From positions 156,873 to 209,194 of the forward strand of contig JH153265.1 in assembly GCA_000226015.1 (NCBI GenBank): 52,322 nt of DNA. Reading direction: 5' to 3'. The stretch comes from Mnemiopsis leidyi (lineage: Eukaryota; Ctenophora; Tentaculata; Lobata; Bolinopsidae). The position numbers and the translations under genes are program-made. The notes under the pieces are model-generated. The model was given only the letters and a program-made list of their open reading frames with translations. It was not told the origin of the DNA and did no database searches. Of this stretch, positions 11,667-22,392 are shown piece by piece; the stretch's first letter is position 1, and each line of letters opens with the position of its first letter.

Positions 11667-11751
11667 TTGTAGGTTGATAACCTACTGTCGCGGCCATCAC
11701 GCGCTGTCACGCATTTCTGGCCTGGCCATGGCCTGGCGCATCGCCCGTTGA
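11667..11751. mobile_element. 85-bp hairpin element, copy 1, with 8-bp target duplication
   Basis: The element begins TTGTAGGTTGATAACCTAC and ends GCGCATCGCCCGTTGA. It is flanked on both sides by ATAAACAG (11659-11666 and 11752-11759), consistent with an 8-bp target-site duplication. The 5' end is a perfect hairpin (GTAGGTT, loop GAT, AACCTAC). The body is unusually G/C- and CpG-rich. A second copy is at 15201-15282. It has no coding capacity and no obvious terminal inverted repeat. Confidence 0.6.
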
Positions 11752-11759
11752 ATAAACAG

Positions 11760-13020
11760 AGGAATCGCCTACTAGGGTCACAGAGATACTAGTGTGTAGG
11801 CAGTCTCTTATAATTCGATTTAATCAGAACTCAGAAGAGGTGTGGTTTGCACGTAGGTAAGTCTTTCTCTCTACCAAAATTCGTGTTGGTATAGTTGGTG
11901 GTAAATCAAGTTTTTACTCGATTCTTGATTCCGAATTCATCTTTAACATTCATCTTGAAATTATCACCCGACGTTTAAAGATTTTTGCAACTCCATAAGC
12001 ATTATAGTCACTAAATGTCAAATATAAATTTAGCAAAAATTGTAAGGTTTTAGGACCAGTCCAGCTCCTGACGACCCAGGACCATAGTCTGCGTCCTAGA
12101 ACTGGTTATAGTCTCAGATCTGGGATTGCTTCAGAACCTGGGACGAACACCAAACAAGCTCATAAGTAGCTTGCTCAGTTTTGTTTGATTTAATCTTGTC
12201 ACTGTCAGAAGAACCAATAAATTATTAAACCAGTTAATTATTAAACAAGGCAATCGACCATGACAGAAAGTCCCAGAATTATATTTCTATTCACTTGGCC
12301 ATTCCAAATATTTCACTCAACGATCAGGTGCATTGTGTGAATGCAATGAAGTGTTACCGTGAAGACTATGATCAGGGGGGTAAATAATCACATAAGATTC
12401 GGTAGTTCATAGTCATACTGCCATGGTAAGGTTTACATGTAATTGGCAGCAGCTCTCTAGAGAGGATGCCAAGTCTACGACCACCTTTCTTTTGAAACAG
12501 CTTGTCTTATCGTTTTCAGACATGAGAATTTAAGCAGAACTAGACCTTCTTAAGAGTCTATTTCCCTTGTAAATTTCCGCCTTCCTCTTTGTTTCCAAAT
12601 AGTGTAGAAGTTTAGTATCAGGCCAGCTGCTTTGTGTCACTCTAACTAATATCCCATGATCTGTCTGAACACTGCCTTCCTTTAATCAGTCACACCATCA
12701 GATACTTATATTTATTACTCAGTTACCAGCAAATGCAATGTTGTCAGATCCTATAGTAGTTAAAGTTTGAATTTTTGTTTTGGCGTTTTCCTAAAGAGCT
12801 GGATACTAATAGTGATTAGCATGAGAGTCAAATTGAGCTAATTTTCCCTTACATTTTCAGCTGCCAAGTCTAGTCAATCATAAACCATTCATGTTGAGTT
12901 TTTCTATTCAGGCATACATGAGCATAACATGATTACGTCAAGCTACAAACTCAAAATGTTATTGTTATTGTTAGTCTCACTTTTAACATAAGAGATATAT
13001 GCTTCATTTTCAAAATTTTA
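11760..13020. other. Intergenic, nothing recognised
   Basis: There are no coding exons or repeats that I can support. A short stretch near 12050-12150 repeats words such as AGGACCA and CCAGGACC, without clear periodicity. Confidence 0.4.
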
Positions 13021-13702
13021 AGGGGTCGTTCACATATGACGTCATCAAATTTTCGGCACTTCCCCCCCCCCCCCTTTCCCCCACTGTCATTCGTCATTAT
13101 GACATGACCCCCTGAATTTCAGAAGTAAATCACCATAATGATGTCATCATGCAGTTGGGCCGTCCCCCCAATTTCATGTTAAAATACTTAGATTTTTGGG
13201 TTTTAATTGTCATTCATTTTGATCAAAAATTTATTAAAAACACAGTACATATTTCCAAGACTGTGTGATGCACTACGATAGTAACAGCAACTCCTCTAAC
13301 TTAGAGGAGTTGCTTAGAGTCTAAGTCATTAGACAGCTCCCTAACATCCTCTTAGTAGTTCCTCACCCTCTTCCTTTGACTTCAAAAAAGCTTCGGAGAA
13401 TCAACGGCGAAATTTCATTAATCCAACTTGACCTACAGGGCATTAAACAAAGCCCCACATGTAGAATCTGTCCCAAGTACAAGTAATGGAATAAATTTAC
13501 ATGTGTCTAACTTGAATTTCACTTTAAAATTGTGACAAAAATCGCGAAAAATTTTAACAAATTCCGGTGAAAATCCTAAAAAATATTTTCGACTTTTGAT
13601 GACATCATCATTGACAAAACCGCCCCTTCCTCTTGTCATCAATCGTCATCATTTGGATACCCCCTACCTCATATGTAATGACATCATATGCGAACGACCC
13701 CT
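13021..13702. mobile_element. MITE with GGGGTCGTTC(A/G)CATATGA terminal inverted repeats
   Basis: The left end reads AGGGGTCGTTCACATATGAC. The right end is its near-complement, CATATGCGAACGACCCCT, so the inverted repeats are about 20 bp with one or two mismatches, and both ends continue into GTCAT/ATGAC-rich subterminal sequence. Length is about 680 bp with no transposase. A poly-C run (13063-13074) lies just inside the left end. Flanking duplication is unclear; a TA at each side is possible. The superfamily cannot be assigned from this alone. Confidence 0.65.
13287..13313. repeat. Perfect 27-bp hairpin inside the MITE
   Basis: GCAACTCCTCTAA and TTAGAGGAGTTGC are exact complements around a single C. 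It sits near the middle of the 13021-13702 element and would extrude or fold readily. Confidence 0.85.
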
Positions 13703-14210
13703 ACAGATTTTGCGTTGACGAAATTCACAATCGGCAATCTTGGAGTTGGACATGATTATTCATATTGGCGAAATGACGTCAAGAAATAGAAACGCGAAAA
13801 GTAAAACATGACTTTGATTTAAATTCGGTTTCGAATTTCGATGCATAAGTTGTGATCCTCAATCCTTGTTTTTATGACAGTATGTTAGCTGATACCACCA
13901 AAAAACCTACAACACAAATACAAGCGGTACTCAACCACCGTTTATCCCAAGATTTGGAATAAAGATTATATCAGCACTGCAGACCAACATTCCATTTCCC
14001 GGTTGCCGTTTGTTGTAACTGTAAGTGTAAGTATAAAAGTAGCTGCGAGGGTTTAGTGTGCCACATGGCAGTTTACATGTTACTTCACAGTTCAGTTCGG
14101 GTCTTACCATCATTGTGGTGTGAGATGTGTTGTTGCTGGCACTCGCAGACTGACTTTATAACCCTGGCTATTTATAGTAGTAACAGCACTTGCTCTGAAA
14201 TTTTCATGAT

Positions 14211-15105
14211 GGTTCCCTCACGGAATTCCGACTTTGACGGAATTCCGACTAGCACTGAATTCCGATTTCAGTTAGGAAAATTTGCGCACTGAATTCCGAC
14301 TTGCACTGAATTCCGAAGCGGTGAACGGAATTCCGACTCGGGAGTTGATGCAATATTCAACAAGATCATAACTCTCAAAATCATCAACGATCCTCTTCAG
14401 CTTCTCATCGTATATTAATATAGTCCACTTTCTCGCTCGAGGGGGAGGTATCTGCCTCATTAAATGTTGTAGAGGTCAGCATCCTGTAGGACTGCTGGGC
14501 TGCCGCTCTATACAGATACTGAGCGATCTTGAGCATGGCGTTTAGATTACAGTTTAGCTTCGCTTTGGTTTTGAAGATCCGTCCTCCAACAGCTTCGGTG
14601 ACCGGGTATTTGGTCAGCGGATCGGACTCAGCTGCTTCACTATATGGACATGGGTCTCTGGTTCTTCTTGCATCGAGGAACAAATGTAACTACTAGTAGG
14701 CATGATTGCTATACTTATAGTGAAACTCCTCAGACTGGGTTTATTAATTTTTATACCGATATCGGCGTCTTACTCTTAGTTCTCCTTGCAAGCTTGTTAT
14801 TGCGATAACATCACTCTTCAGGGTCGCATTTCGCTTACCACCTTGCCATGGTGGCCCCGTAATAGCTCACATCATGATCATTGGAATCATAACGGCATCA
14901 TCACAAGAATCCGCCCATCATGCAACTCAGAACACAAATAATAACTGGAATGTGAGCCCCGTGTTGTAAGGGGAATTTAAGCCCGAGTCGGAATACCGTG
15001 CGCTACCTGCACGGAATACCGACTGCACTGAATTCCTAATTTAGGAATTGAGGTAATTAGTCGTGAGTCGGAATTCCGTCAAATTCGGAATTCCGTGCGT
15101 GTACC
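14211..15105. mobile_element. 895-bp TIR element with 9-bp target duplication and GGAATTCC arrays
   Basis: The left end is GGTTCCCTCACGGAATTCCG and the right end, complemented, is GGTACACGCACGGAATTCCG. The inverted match continues through a second CGGAATTCCGACT, giving terminal repeats of roughly 40 bp. TTTCATGAT flanks both sides (14202-14210 and 15106-15114), a 9-bp target duplication. About eleven palindromes of the type CGGAATTCCG or near variants are clustered in the first 130 and last 120 bp. The interior (14405-14700) is GC-richer and open on the minus strand. A 9-bp duplication suits Mutator-like or Merlin-like DNA transposons. No transposase is recognisable. Confidence 0.75.
14272..14683 (-). 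pseudogene. Coding-like cargo in the TIR element, frame broken
   Basis: A 92-codon open frame (14683-14405, minus) has ordinary mixed codon use and a globular composition, with segments LTKYPVTEAVGGRIFKTKAK and MLKIAQYLYRAAAQQSYRML. Just downstream a second frame (14460-14272) contains YDEKLKRIVDDFESYDLVEY and overlaps the end of the first. This suggests one ancestral reading frame with a shift near 14410-14440. I do not recognise the protein. It is either a relic of the element's own gene or a captured host exon. It carries no transposase motif that I can see. Confidence 0.35.
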
Positions 15106-15200
15106 TTTCATGATATGAGCCATAATCATATCCCCCAATTTTTTAAAGCGGTTTCCCTGGCTGTTGATACACCGAACGATAGTCTGACTCCATACAATTC

Positions 15201-15282
15201 TTGTAGGTTGATAACCTACTGTCGCGGCCATCACGCGCTGTCACGCATTTCGAAGAAATTCTAGACGCGCATCGCCCGTTGA
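15201..15282. mobile_element. Hairpin element, copy 2
   Basis: The first ~48 bases (TTGTAGGTTGATAACCTAC to CACGCATTTC) and the last ~17 (CGCGCATCGCCCGTTGA) match the 11667-11751 copy; the middle differs. No target duplication is visible here. Its right end abuts the repeat beginning at 15283, so insertion next to, or truncation of, that repeat may have removed one flank. Confidence 0.55.
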
Positions 15283-16037
15283 TTTTACTTTTAGTTTAAC
15301 CTTACTCCGCTTGCAGTTGCCGTTCTATTTTTATAGGCTTTATTTATTTTCTGCATTTTGAACAATATCACTTTATAAATCAGAATTATTTATTAAGTCA
15401 GAATTTATTAAGTCAGAATTATTCATGGTCAGGGCGTAAGAACCTGATGTTACCTGAATACCAGTAGTCAAACTTGAAGCTCATAATTCACACGTAGCGG
15501 TGCAACAGGCCAGTAATTATCTTTGAGTTTGAGTTTGAGTTTGAGACAACGCGTACTCTATTTAAAGCTTATTGACTTTGTCAAGGTATGTTAATTTCTT
15601 AATTATAGAGGGCGTGACACTGATACTGGGACCAATCGGCCATGTAAATTTAGAAATAGAAACGTGGCCATTGTCACAGTTGACTGTAAGTGTAAATAAG
15701 ATATTAATATTATTCTCCTTGCAAGTGCCACTTTGAGTTTGACTTTTTTAGTGTTTACAATTACTGTTACTTCCTATAATTGTTACTTCTTAGGTTAGTT
15801 TTAGTATCTACCGTTTAATAATTTTAGTTCTTTTTAAGCACAGTGTTGAACGTAAGTGCTGCATGTGCTGTATTAACTCAATAATTGAAATACTTTATTC
15901 ACATAAACTACAAATACAATAACCGTCTTAGTCAAGAATTCGAGATTTCGTTTTTAGTGATAATGATCAAATCGTTGGCTTTTAGTGACCTGACGGAAAC
16001 AATTGGCAGTCCTAGTTAGTTATAAAATCATCATAAT
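15283..16037. repeat. ~0.7 kb dispersed repeat, copy A (direct)
   Basis: From TTTTACTTTTAGTTTAACC to TATAAAATCATCATAAT this is nearly identical to 18359-19023, apart from a roughly 60-bp extra segment near 15488-15548 that includes (TTTGAG)4, and small indels. It runs into a 10-base N gap at 16038. There is no shared open frame. It may be a terminal repeat or a non-autonomous element; the ends are not diagnostic. Confidence 0.75.
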
Positions 16038-16047
16038 NNNNNNNNNN
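16038..16047. other. Assembly gap (10 N)
   Basis: Ten undetermined bases sit exactly where the copy A repeat would be expected to end, by comparison with copy B. The join is therefore probably a repeat-induced assembly break. Confidence 0.95.
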
Positions 16048-16655
16048 CATAGAATCAAAAATTTACAGCCAAAATCGCACAGCTAGTTGTCAAAGATAGT
16101 CTATGGAGTTACAGCAAAAATTTGAGCAGGATATCTTGAGAAATGACCTTAATTATACTACGTCGGCGAATTATGTTGCTATTTTCAGCATCGACAAGCA
16201 CACATAATTACGTCATCAAAGACAGCCCTCAAACTGAACGGATACTGAAATCAAAAAACTGATAACTTAAACTTAGGTCTGTCTGCCGACACATTAACAG
16301 GCGACCCTCAGGGCTCCTTCCCTGCAATTGGTGGGGAGATGACACATGACAGTAGACATGGTTACCTATTGGTTGCGGGGCTCAAGGCTCTCACTATATT
16401 CGGGCCGGGTTAAGTAAACCATCCACTTTATCGTTTGCAAATCATCAGTAAGATAGGGGGCTCCCAAGTTTTTGATAATTTTCCTGATAATGGTTTGGAT
16501 AAGTGAACAATTGGGCAAAACTGTGCCTTATGGGGACTAAACTAGTAAAATGCTTGATTTCGCTTTACTTTTCCTCTTTCAATTCTTGAGAGCTTGAGAT
16601 ATTTACTTGAAATTTTTCATTTTACCCCAGCTGTTATTAACAACACAGTTGAATA
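16048..16655. other. Intergenic, nothing recognised
   Basis: There is no coding sequence or repeat I can support. A locally GC-richer stretch (about 16300-16410) has no recognisable identity. Confidence 0.4.
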
Positions 16656-16828
16656 ATACAGTAATACCACTATTGGTATTGCAATTACCATACGTAATTC
16701 CACTCACAAGCTCGTGAAATTACTTCAATAAATCCACTCGCAAGCTCGTGAATTTATTGCATGAATACCACTCGCAAGCTCTTGGTATTAATATGGTAAT
16801 TGCACTACCAATAGTGGTATTACCGTAT
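16656..16828. repeat. Nested palindrome: 37-bp inverted arms enclosing three small palindromes
   Basis: The outer arms are ATACAGTAATACCACTATTG (left, from 16656) and its near-complement ending at 16828, with few mismatches over about 37 bp. Between them lie three modules of about 26 bp, each itself an imperfect palindrome around CAAGCTCGTG or CAAGCTCTTG: AATTCCACTCACAAGCTCGT, AATCCACTCGCAAGCTCGTG and AATACCACTCGCAAGCTCTT. The whole could fold as a cruciform. No coding capacity. Confidence 0.75.
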
Positions 16829-17169
16829 AAAATACCCACACGCTCCAATTACATAACAAACGTACATACGTACTGATTTTAATTAAGGTCTCAAACCTGA
16901 GATCATTTGTGTGATAAGAGGGGGATATTCATACCAATGATATTCTATATTACAGGGGCTATGCTCTGATACAACAAATATCATTTAAGTTGGGGTCCAG
17001 CCTGAGAGTCCGAGGCACCCTGGTGCCTCATCACGGATGTTGCTGGTATCCACAATCGTTTTTGTGTTTCATTTGATATCTACTTTTGTGTTTGGCCCTC
17101 AAAATAAAAGCCAAATTGTCAGCCCTATGATATTTTGTGTCCCTATGGTTTATTCTTGTTACATTTTGT

Positions 17170-17619
17170 GGCAAAAGGGTCATATAGTTTGGTGAGGGGG
17201 TAATTAGCGCCATTGGAGCCAATGGATCCACTTAATGGAACAAATGGATGTTCCATTGGCGCCAATAGCGATGAGGTCAGTGGTGATAATAGTAATGGTG
17301 GTCCCAATCGCCGTTGGCGCCAACGGTCGCGTTCCATTTGCTAATGGAACCACTCGATTGCGATACCTTTTTCACGATCACCACTCAGATAATGGATCAT
17401 TTGGAATTCCAATGGCGTCATTGGTACCAATGGCGACAATGACAGTGATACTAATGACCACAATAGTGCCGACATTGGCGACAAGTGGTACCAATGGCGA
17501 GAATGGCAAAATCAAATTGCCTGGGCACCTCAGCCCATTGGCGCCACTGGATTGGATCCATTGGTACTGCAATGGATTGGACCCATTGGCCATTTACCAA
17601 ACTATATGACCCTTTTACC
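17170..17619. mobile_element. 450-bp MITE-like element packed with CCAAT/ATTGG boxes
   Basis: The terminal inverted repeat is GG(C/T)AAAAGGGTCATATAG followed by TTTGGT(G/A)A at each end, about 26 bp with two differences. The interior holds about 15 CCAAT/ATTGG pentamers on both strands, many as back-to-back CCATTGG or CCAATGG and as the palindromes ATTGGCGCCAAT and ATTGGTACCAAT. This makes long open frames appear on both strands, none of which resembles a protein. No target duplication was identified. Confidence 0.65.
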
Positions 17620-18358
17620 AATATGCTCATAAGTGGAAACTCAACTCTGAGCTCTTTGTACTTTTAGAAATTAATAGAATAGAATCGAATGGGATTGGGG
17701 ATAGAATTGAATTGTGATCACAATTTTTGATGTATTAGATTTTAGATTAGATTTACTATAAGTACATCTAAAATGAAAATTCGATTCCTATGTTTTGCTT
17801 CAATCTTCATTTCACTGTATATAGCTAACTTCCAATACGATTACAACTACATCTTACATATTTGCCTTTGTCATTCCTTACTTTCTGAGAGTCTTACAAC
17901 CCAACAAAACTTTTTATTCAACTTCCAATTCCATGATGACGATATCGTCCTCTATATTGATTTTATATATATATAACCTAAACCTATAGGAAGACGATCA
18001 GTGAGACTAAGAATAAGATTAAGAGTCAGTAAATGTCGCGTTAATAATTCTATGAACCACTGAACCAGTATCTTAAACTGTGATCTGAAATTCTGAAAGA
18101 GAAAGTCTATCCTCATTTGCCAGACGTTACCTAGTGTAGCCTGCCAAGTTCGCATCCATTTTATTTCGCAGGAAATTTATGCGATTACTATGTGCATTGA
18201 ACTCCGGTCAAATTTGCCTCGATCATTATCTGTGTTTAATCTACAAAATTTCACGGTTCTCTACCCACACAGATTTAATTACAAAATCGCTGAGCACCTG
18301 GCCCTGATTTCTTGCAGATGACTTGCCACCTGACTTCCTCTTGTTCTCTCAGCAGCGG
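17620..18358. other. Intergenic, one small unassigned open frame
   Basis: A 67-codon frame (17773-17976, +) starts MKIRFLCFASIFISLYIANF, which looks like a signal peptide, but the remainder is low-complexity and very AT-rich. I do not call it a gene. The stretch ends at repeat copy B. Confidence 0.3.
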
Positions 18359-19023
18359 TTTTACTTTTAGTTTAACCTTACTCCGCTTGCAGTTGCCGTT
18401 CTATTTTTATAGGCTTTATTTATTTTCTGCATTTTGAACAATATCACTTTATAAGTCAGAATTATTTATTAAGTCCGAATTTATTAAGTCAGAATTATTC
18501 ATGGTCAGGGCGTAAGAACCTGATGTTACCTGAATACCAGTAGTCAAACTTGAAGCTCACAACGCGTACTCTATTTAAACTTAAAGCTTATTGACTTTGT
18601 CAAGGTATGTTAATTTCCTAATAGAGGGCGTGACACTGATACTGGGACCAATCGGCCATGTAAATTTGGAAACGTGGCCATCGTCACTGTTGACTGTAAA
18701 TTAAATATTAATATTTTTCTCCTTGCAAGTGCCACTTTGACTTATTTAGTGTTTACTGTTTCTTTCTATTGTTACTTCTTAGGTTAGTTTTAGTATCTAC
18801 CGTTTAATAATTTTAGTTCTTTTTAAGCACAGTGTCGAACATAAGTGCTGCATGTGCTGTATTAACTCAATGATTGAAATACTTTATCCACATAAACTAC
18901 AAATACAATAACCGTCTTAGTCAAGAATTCGAGATTTCGTTTTTAGTGATAATGATCAAATCGTTGGCTTTTAGTGAACCTGACGGAATCTTGGCAGCTT
19001 AGTTAGTTATAATATCATCATAA
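18359..19023. repeat. ~0.7 kb dispersed repeat, copy B (direct)
   Basis: This is the direct partner of 15283-16037, about 2.3 kb away, lacking its ~60-bp TTTGAG-containing segment. The two copies flank the nested palindrome and the CCAAT-rich MITE. Confidence 0.75.
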
Positions 19024-22000
19024 TGCTAGGTCGAGGAAAATTACGAAGGGTATTGCTAAGACGACTATTAGGGCTGTCGATAGACCTAGAGATAATACTA
19101 ATAGTTTCTGAGCTTCAATTGTAATAGCATTAATATTAAGTTTAGGTAATATTTATCAAATGTAATACCGTTTAACCACGTTTAAGTTTACCGGTACGAG
19201 GCATTCAATAGACGTGTCCAAGAGAAATGGTATGATAAAGATAGCTTGCATCAGCGGTTCGTGGAATTACTTAAGTACTACGTCTACTAGTGAGTAGTAG
19301 TTGGTCGGCTATTGATATTGTTATCGATCATTTGACATGGTAAATGGTGATATCAATGAGTCATATTTATAATTACAGCCAATTCTCGATTATAACGACT
19401 GGTTTTAGAGTATGATCAGTTACCACTTATACTAGTACTACTAACAAGACGTGCCACAAACACTTCAGAACTATTTAAAAACATTGTTTAACTTGCAACA
19501 TTCCCCATTGTGCATTCCCAATTGTGCATTCTGCATTGTATTGTGCATTCAGCATTGTATTGTGCATTCAGCATTGTATTTGTGCATGAACTCTAATTTT
19601 GTGAAGTTTGGCATAGGTCGATTTATAAAAGAATTCATCAAATTTTTTTATTTGTTTACTTCACAGGGCCTAATTTGAACTTATGAATATATAGTAATTA
19701 TAGAACTAAATATTTTTTAAGTCCACCTTACAGCTGCATATTATTGATAATAATTATATTATACTCAGATATTTTAAAGGTAGAAAAAACCTTTAAGTTT
19801 ATCCTTTAAATTGTAGATGTTTTATGACTGTGAGCTTTAAGTTTAACCGGCAAGTAGATCGTTCTAATTAGCCATTATGTTTCTATTTGTGCCATTATCA
19901 TTCATCTGTGATACGATTTTAATGGTAAATTTCATGAATCCTACAACAGCGTTGAGTCTAACTTTAATTTTGATGGTATGCTCTAATTGAATCTCCATCA
20001 AATTTAAGCACCTGCAAATCCTACGACTATTATTAATATTTTGCTCCCAATGCTGAATCCGTCGGTGTACTTTGATCATATTCCTAGGCTTGGCTCATGA
20101 ATACTGTTACTAAATAACCTTAATTGTTCAACAGGTGCATTTTCAATTGAAATAACATACGTTCAAAAGTGAAAGCAGGACTTGGAGTTTAGTTTTACGT
20201 CAGACACTCAGACTATAGGAATAATCTTCAAGTTAATTAATTTTCAGTTTTGCAATTGTTTCTTTGTAATAAATAAGTTTATTTGGCAATTTGGGTCATT
20301 GGTCAAGAGCACTATACTTTGCAGTTAAACTTAATCTATTTTAATTCAGCAATTCATTGCTATAAAATCATAGAATAAAACCATATAATTCGACTGGAAA
20401 TTTTTCAAACAATTGTGATTGCGTAGTTTTTTTTTTGCGAGTGTTTCCTCAAAACTAACTTAACTCAATTCTGTGAGAAAAACTCTCAGATGCTATTATA
20501 TATAAATGTCTCAAAATGCAACAGTTTCCTTAAATATTGCATATAAACACCCCTAGCCCCCCAAAATTTGGTTAAAACTTTGTTAATATTCGAAAATCCG
20601 ATGTTTCTTGCCATGATCATTATATTATGATTCATAACTTAATCACGAACTAGACGCTTCAGAAAGTTACCAAGTGATTAATACATTTGAAACGATTATG
20701 ACTTATAGTCCAGCTTGAAGCTTCATGAATTTTCAGTCTGTTCTTTATGTCACGTTATAATCTAATCGAATTCATATTAGAAATTATATTGATGACGCTA
20801 GGTTATTGCTCTGTTGTCAATGGCAATATTCTAATCGATTATATTAATATTATTCTAATAGTGTACTTATAGGGCGAACAGGTGCCGTTATGAGCTTCAA
20901 AACAACGTCTCTTGACATTTCCTTCGTACTCAGTTACTGTTTGTTGACTGACAAGTTGATAATCTTCTGTAATTACGACTTTATGAGTTGTGATTATACG
21001 TATCACTATCAATAATATTTATATTATTAATATTAATTGAAGTTGTCTTTATTTTACTTGGTTTTTGAGTATACCTAAATTATGAACTTGAAGTACTGAC
21101 TGTGGCTGAAACTTTACCTTAACAATTATTACAATTCACCATCGCCAGTAAAGTATATAACTATAAGTATTACTATTAACTATGAGCTATAGACTAGAAA
21201 AACAATATAGTTATACTAAAAGTTGAAGTCCGATTATAATCCTTCATCATCATTATTCAAATTTTCATTCATATAATTCATTAACTTATTTAGATCAGAT
21301 CTAAATCAATCTAATTCTATCATATCAAAGTTCGAATTATGAACTATATTCCGGGAAAAAGTTTTTGTATCTCATTAGCTAGCAATAGCATGGTAGCAGC
21401 TAGCGTCTAGCAGATCATTTGTGTCCGTCTTAAAGTTGAAGTTAATGAATAACTTAAACTTAAGCTGAAATTGAGAAAATTTTGTCTCGACCGAGCCTGA
21501 GGGTGCGGCCAGGCGGCAACCTGGCAACAGAATTAACTTAAAGAACAGATAAAAGGCCAGGTCGGGGAGTGACAGTGATTTTTAGATCCTTCATGTTCAT
21601 GGCTCCTATAAATATAATTTTTACCGGTAATTTAAAAAGAAAATACAGCTAGTACTACGGTAAATACTAATTAATAGCCATTGGCATTAGTTGGAAGGAT
21701 CTCGAATTCAAGTAGAATTTTACCGCGCTCTGCACCTGTTTGCAAGAATGTTGTGATTGATTTACTATCATATTCATATCTAGAATAACTTTTGTAGCGT
21801 ATTTATAAATATGATGGTCCATTTCAAGGTTACGGAATCCTCCAATCGGGAAAGGAGAGGTATTACCATTGGAGGTAGGCAAAGAGGTAGGTATTTTTAC
21901 TATATACTATAGTACTACTACAAATTTAGTACTACTACAAATAATTTCAGAGCGGCCATCACAGGCCGATAATCATAAAGTTGTCAGGTGTAGCTTGGCA

Positions 22001-22392
22001 GCGGGGTTCTGCCCTCATACAGCACGTGCTCCCTGATCCCGACAATTTTATTTTTTCTCTTATACTTTGAGTTTGGGCGCCTCGAATGAGGGTGGGACAA
22101 GTCAGACAAATTCTGCCCATGTTCTGTTGCACGAAATAAACTCAGTAACCTTGGTGTCTAGTTTAAAAGAGAGATGGAACTCTTCGTCATGTTTAAACTT
22201 TAATAATGATAATAATACAGCCTATGGCTATAGGGCATGGAATTTCTCATTCTGGGGATGGCTCAGAGATCGATAATCTTTTTAATTCTAGATGTTACCA
22301 GTTCAACTTTACCTGTCCTAACCCAATTTACTCCTAAAAGTCTTTAACCCACATATTTTAATCAGCGGAAGAGCCAACAATTACATGACACG
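19024..22392. other. AT-rich intergenic stretch upstream of the opsin-like receptor
   Basis: I see no conserved coding exon. Minisatellite-like repeats occur at 19503-19588. The sequence from about 20600 to 21350 is AT-rich with many short ATAATATTA words. The last ~300 bp should contain the promoter and 5' UTR of the receptor gene at 22393. Confidence 0.4.
19503..19588. repeat. Short tandem array (GTGCATTCAGCATTGTATT)
   Basis: Units of about 19 bp (CATTGTATTGTGCATTCAG) are repeated about three times, preceded by more diverged GTGCATTC units. Confidence 0.7.

Noticed and set aside
17235..17667. Overlapping open frames on both strands of the CCAAT-rich MITE
   Set aside because: They are produced by the repeated CCATTGG/CCAATGG words; the translations are low-complexity and mirror each other.
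17773..17976. 67-codon frame with a signal-peptide-like start
   Set aside because: Beyond the hydrophobic start the sequence is AT-driven and low in complexity, with no homology I recognise. It is kept only as a note in the intergenic entry.
19015..19160. Hydrophobic minus-strand frame just right of repeat copy B (segment LLVLSLGLSTALIVVLAIPF)
   Set aside because: It is only about 45 codons, with no Met, splice context or recognisable family. A mitochondrial fragment was considered, but no specific gene could be matched.
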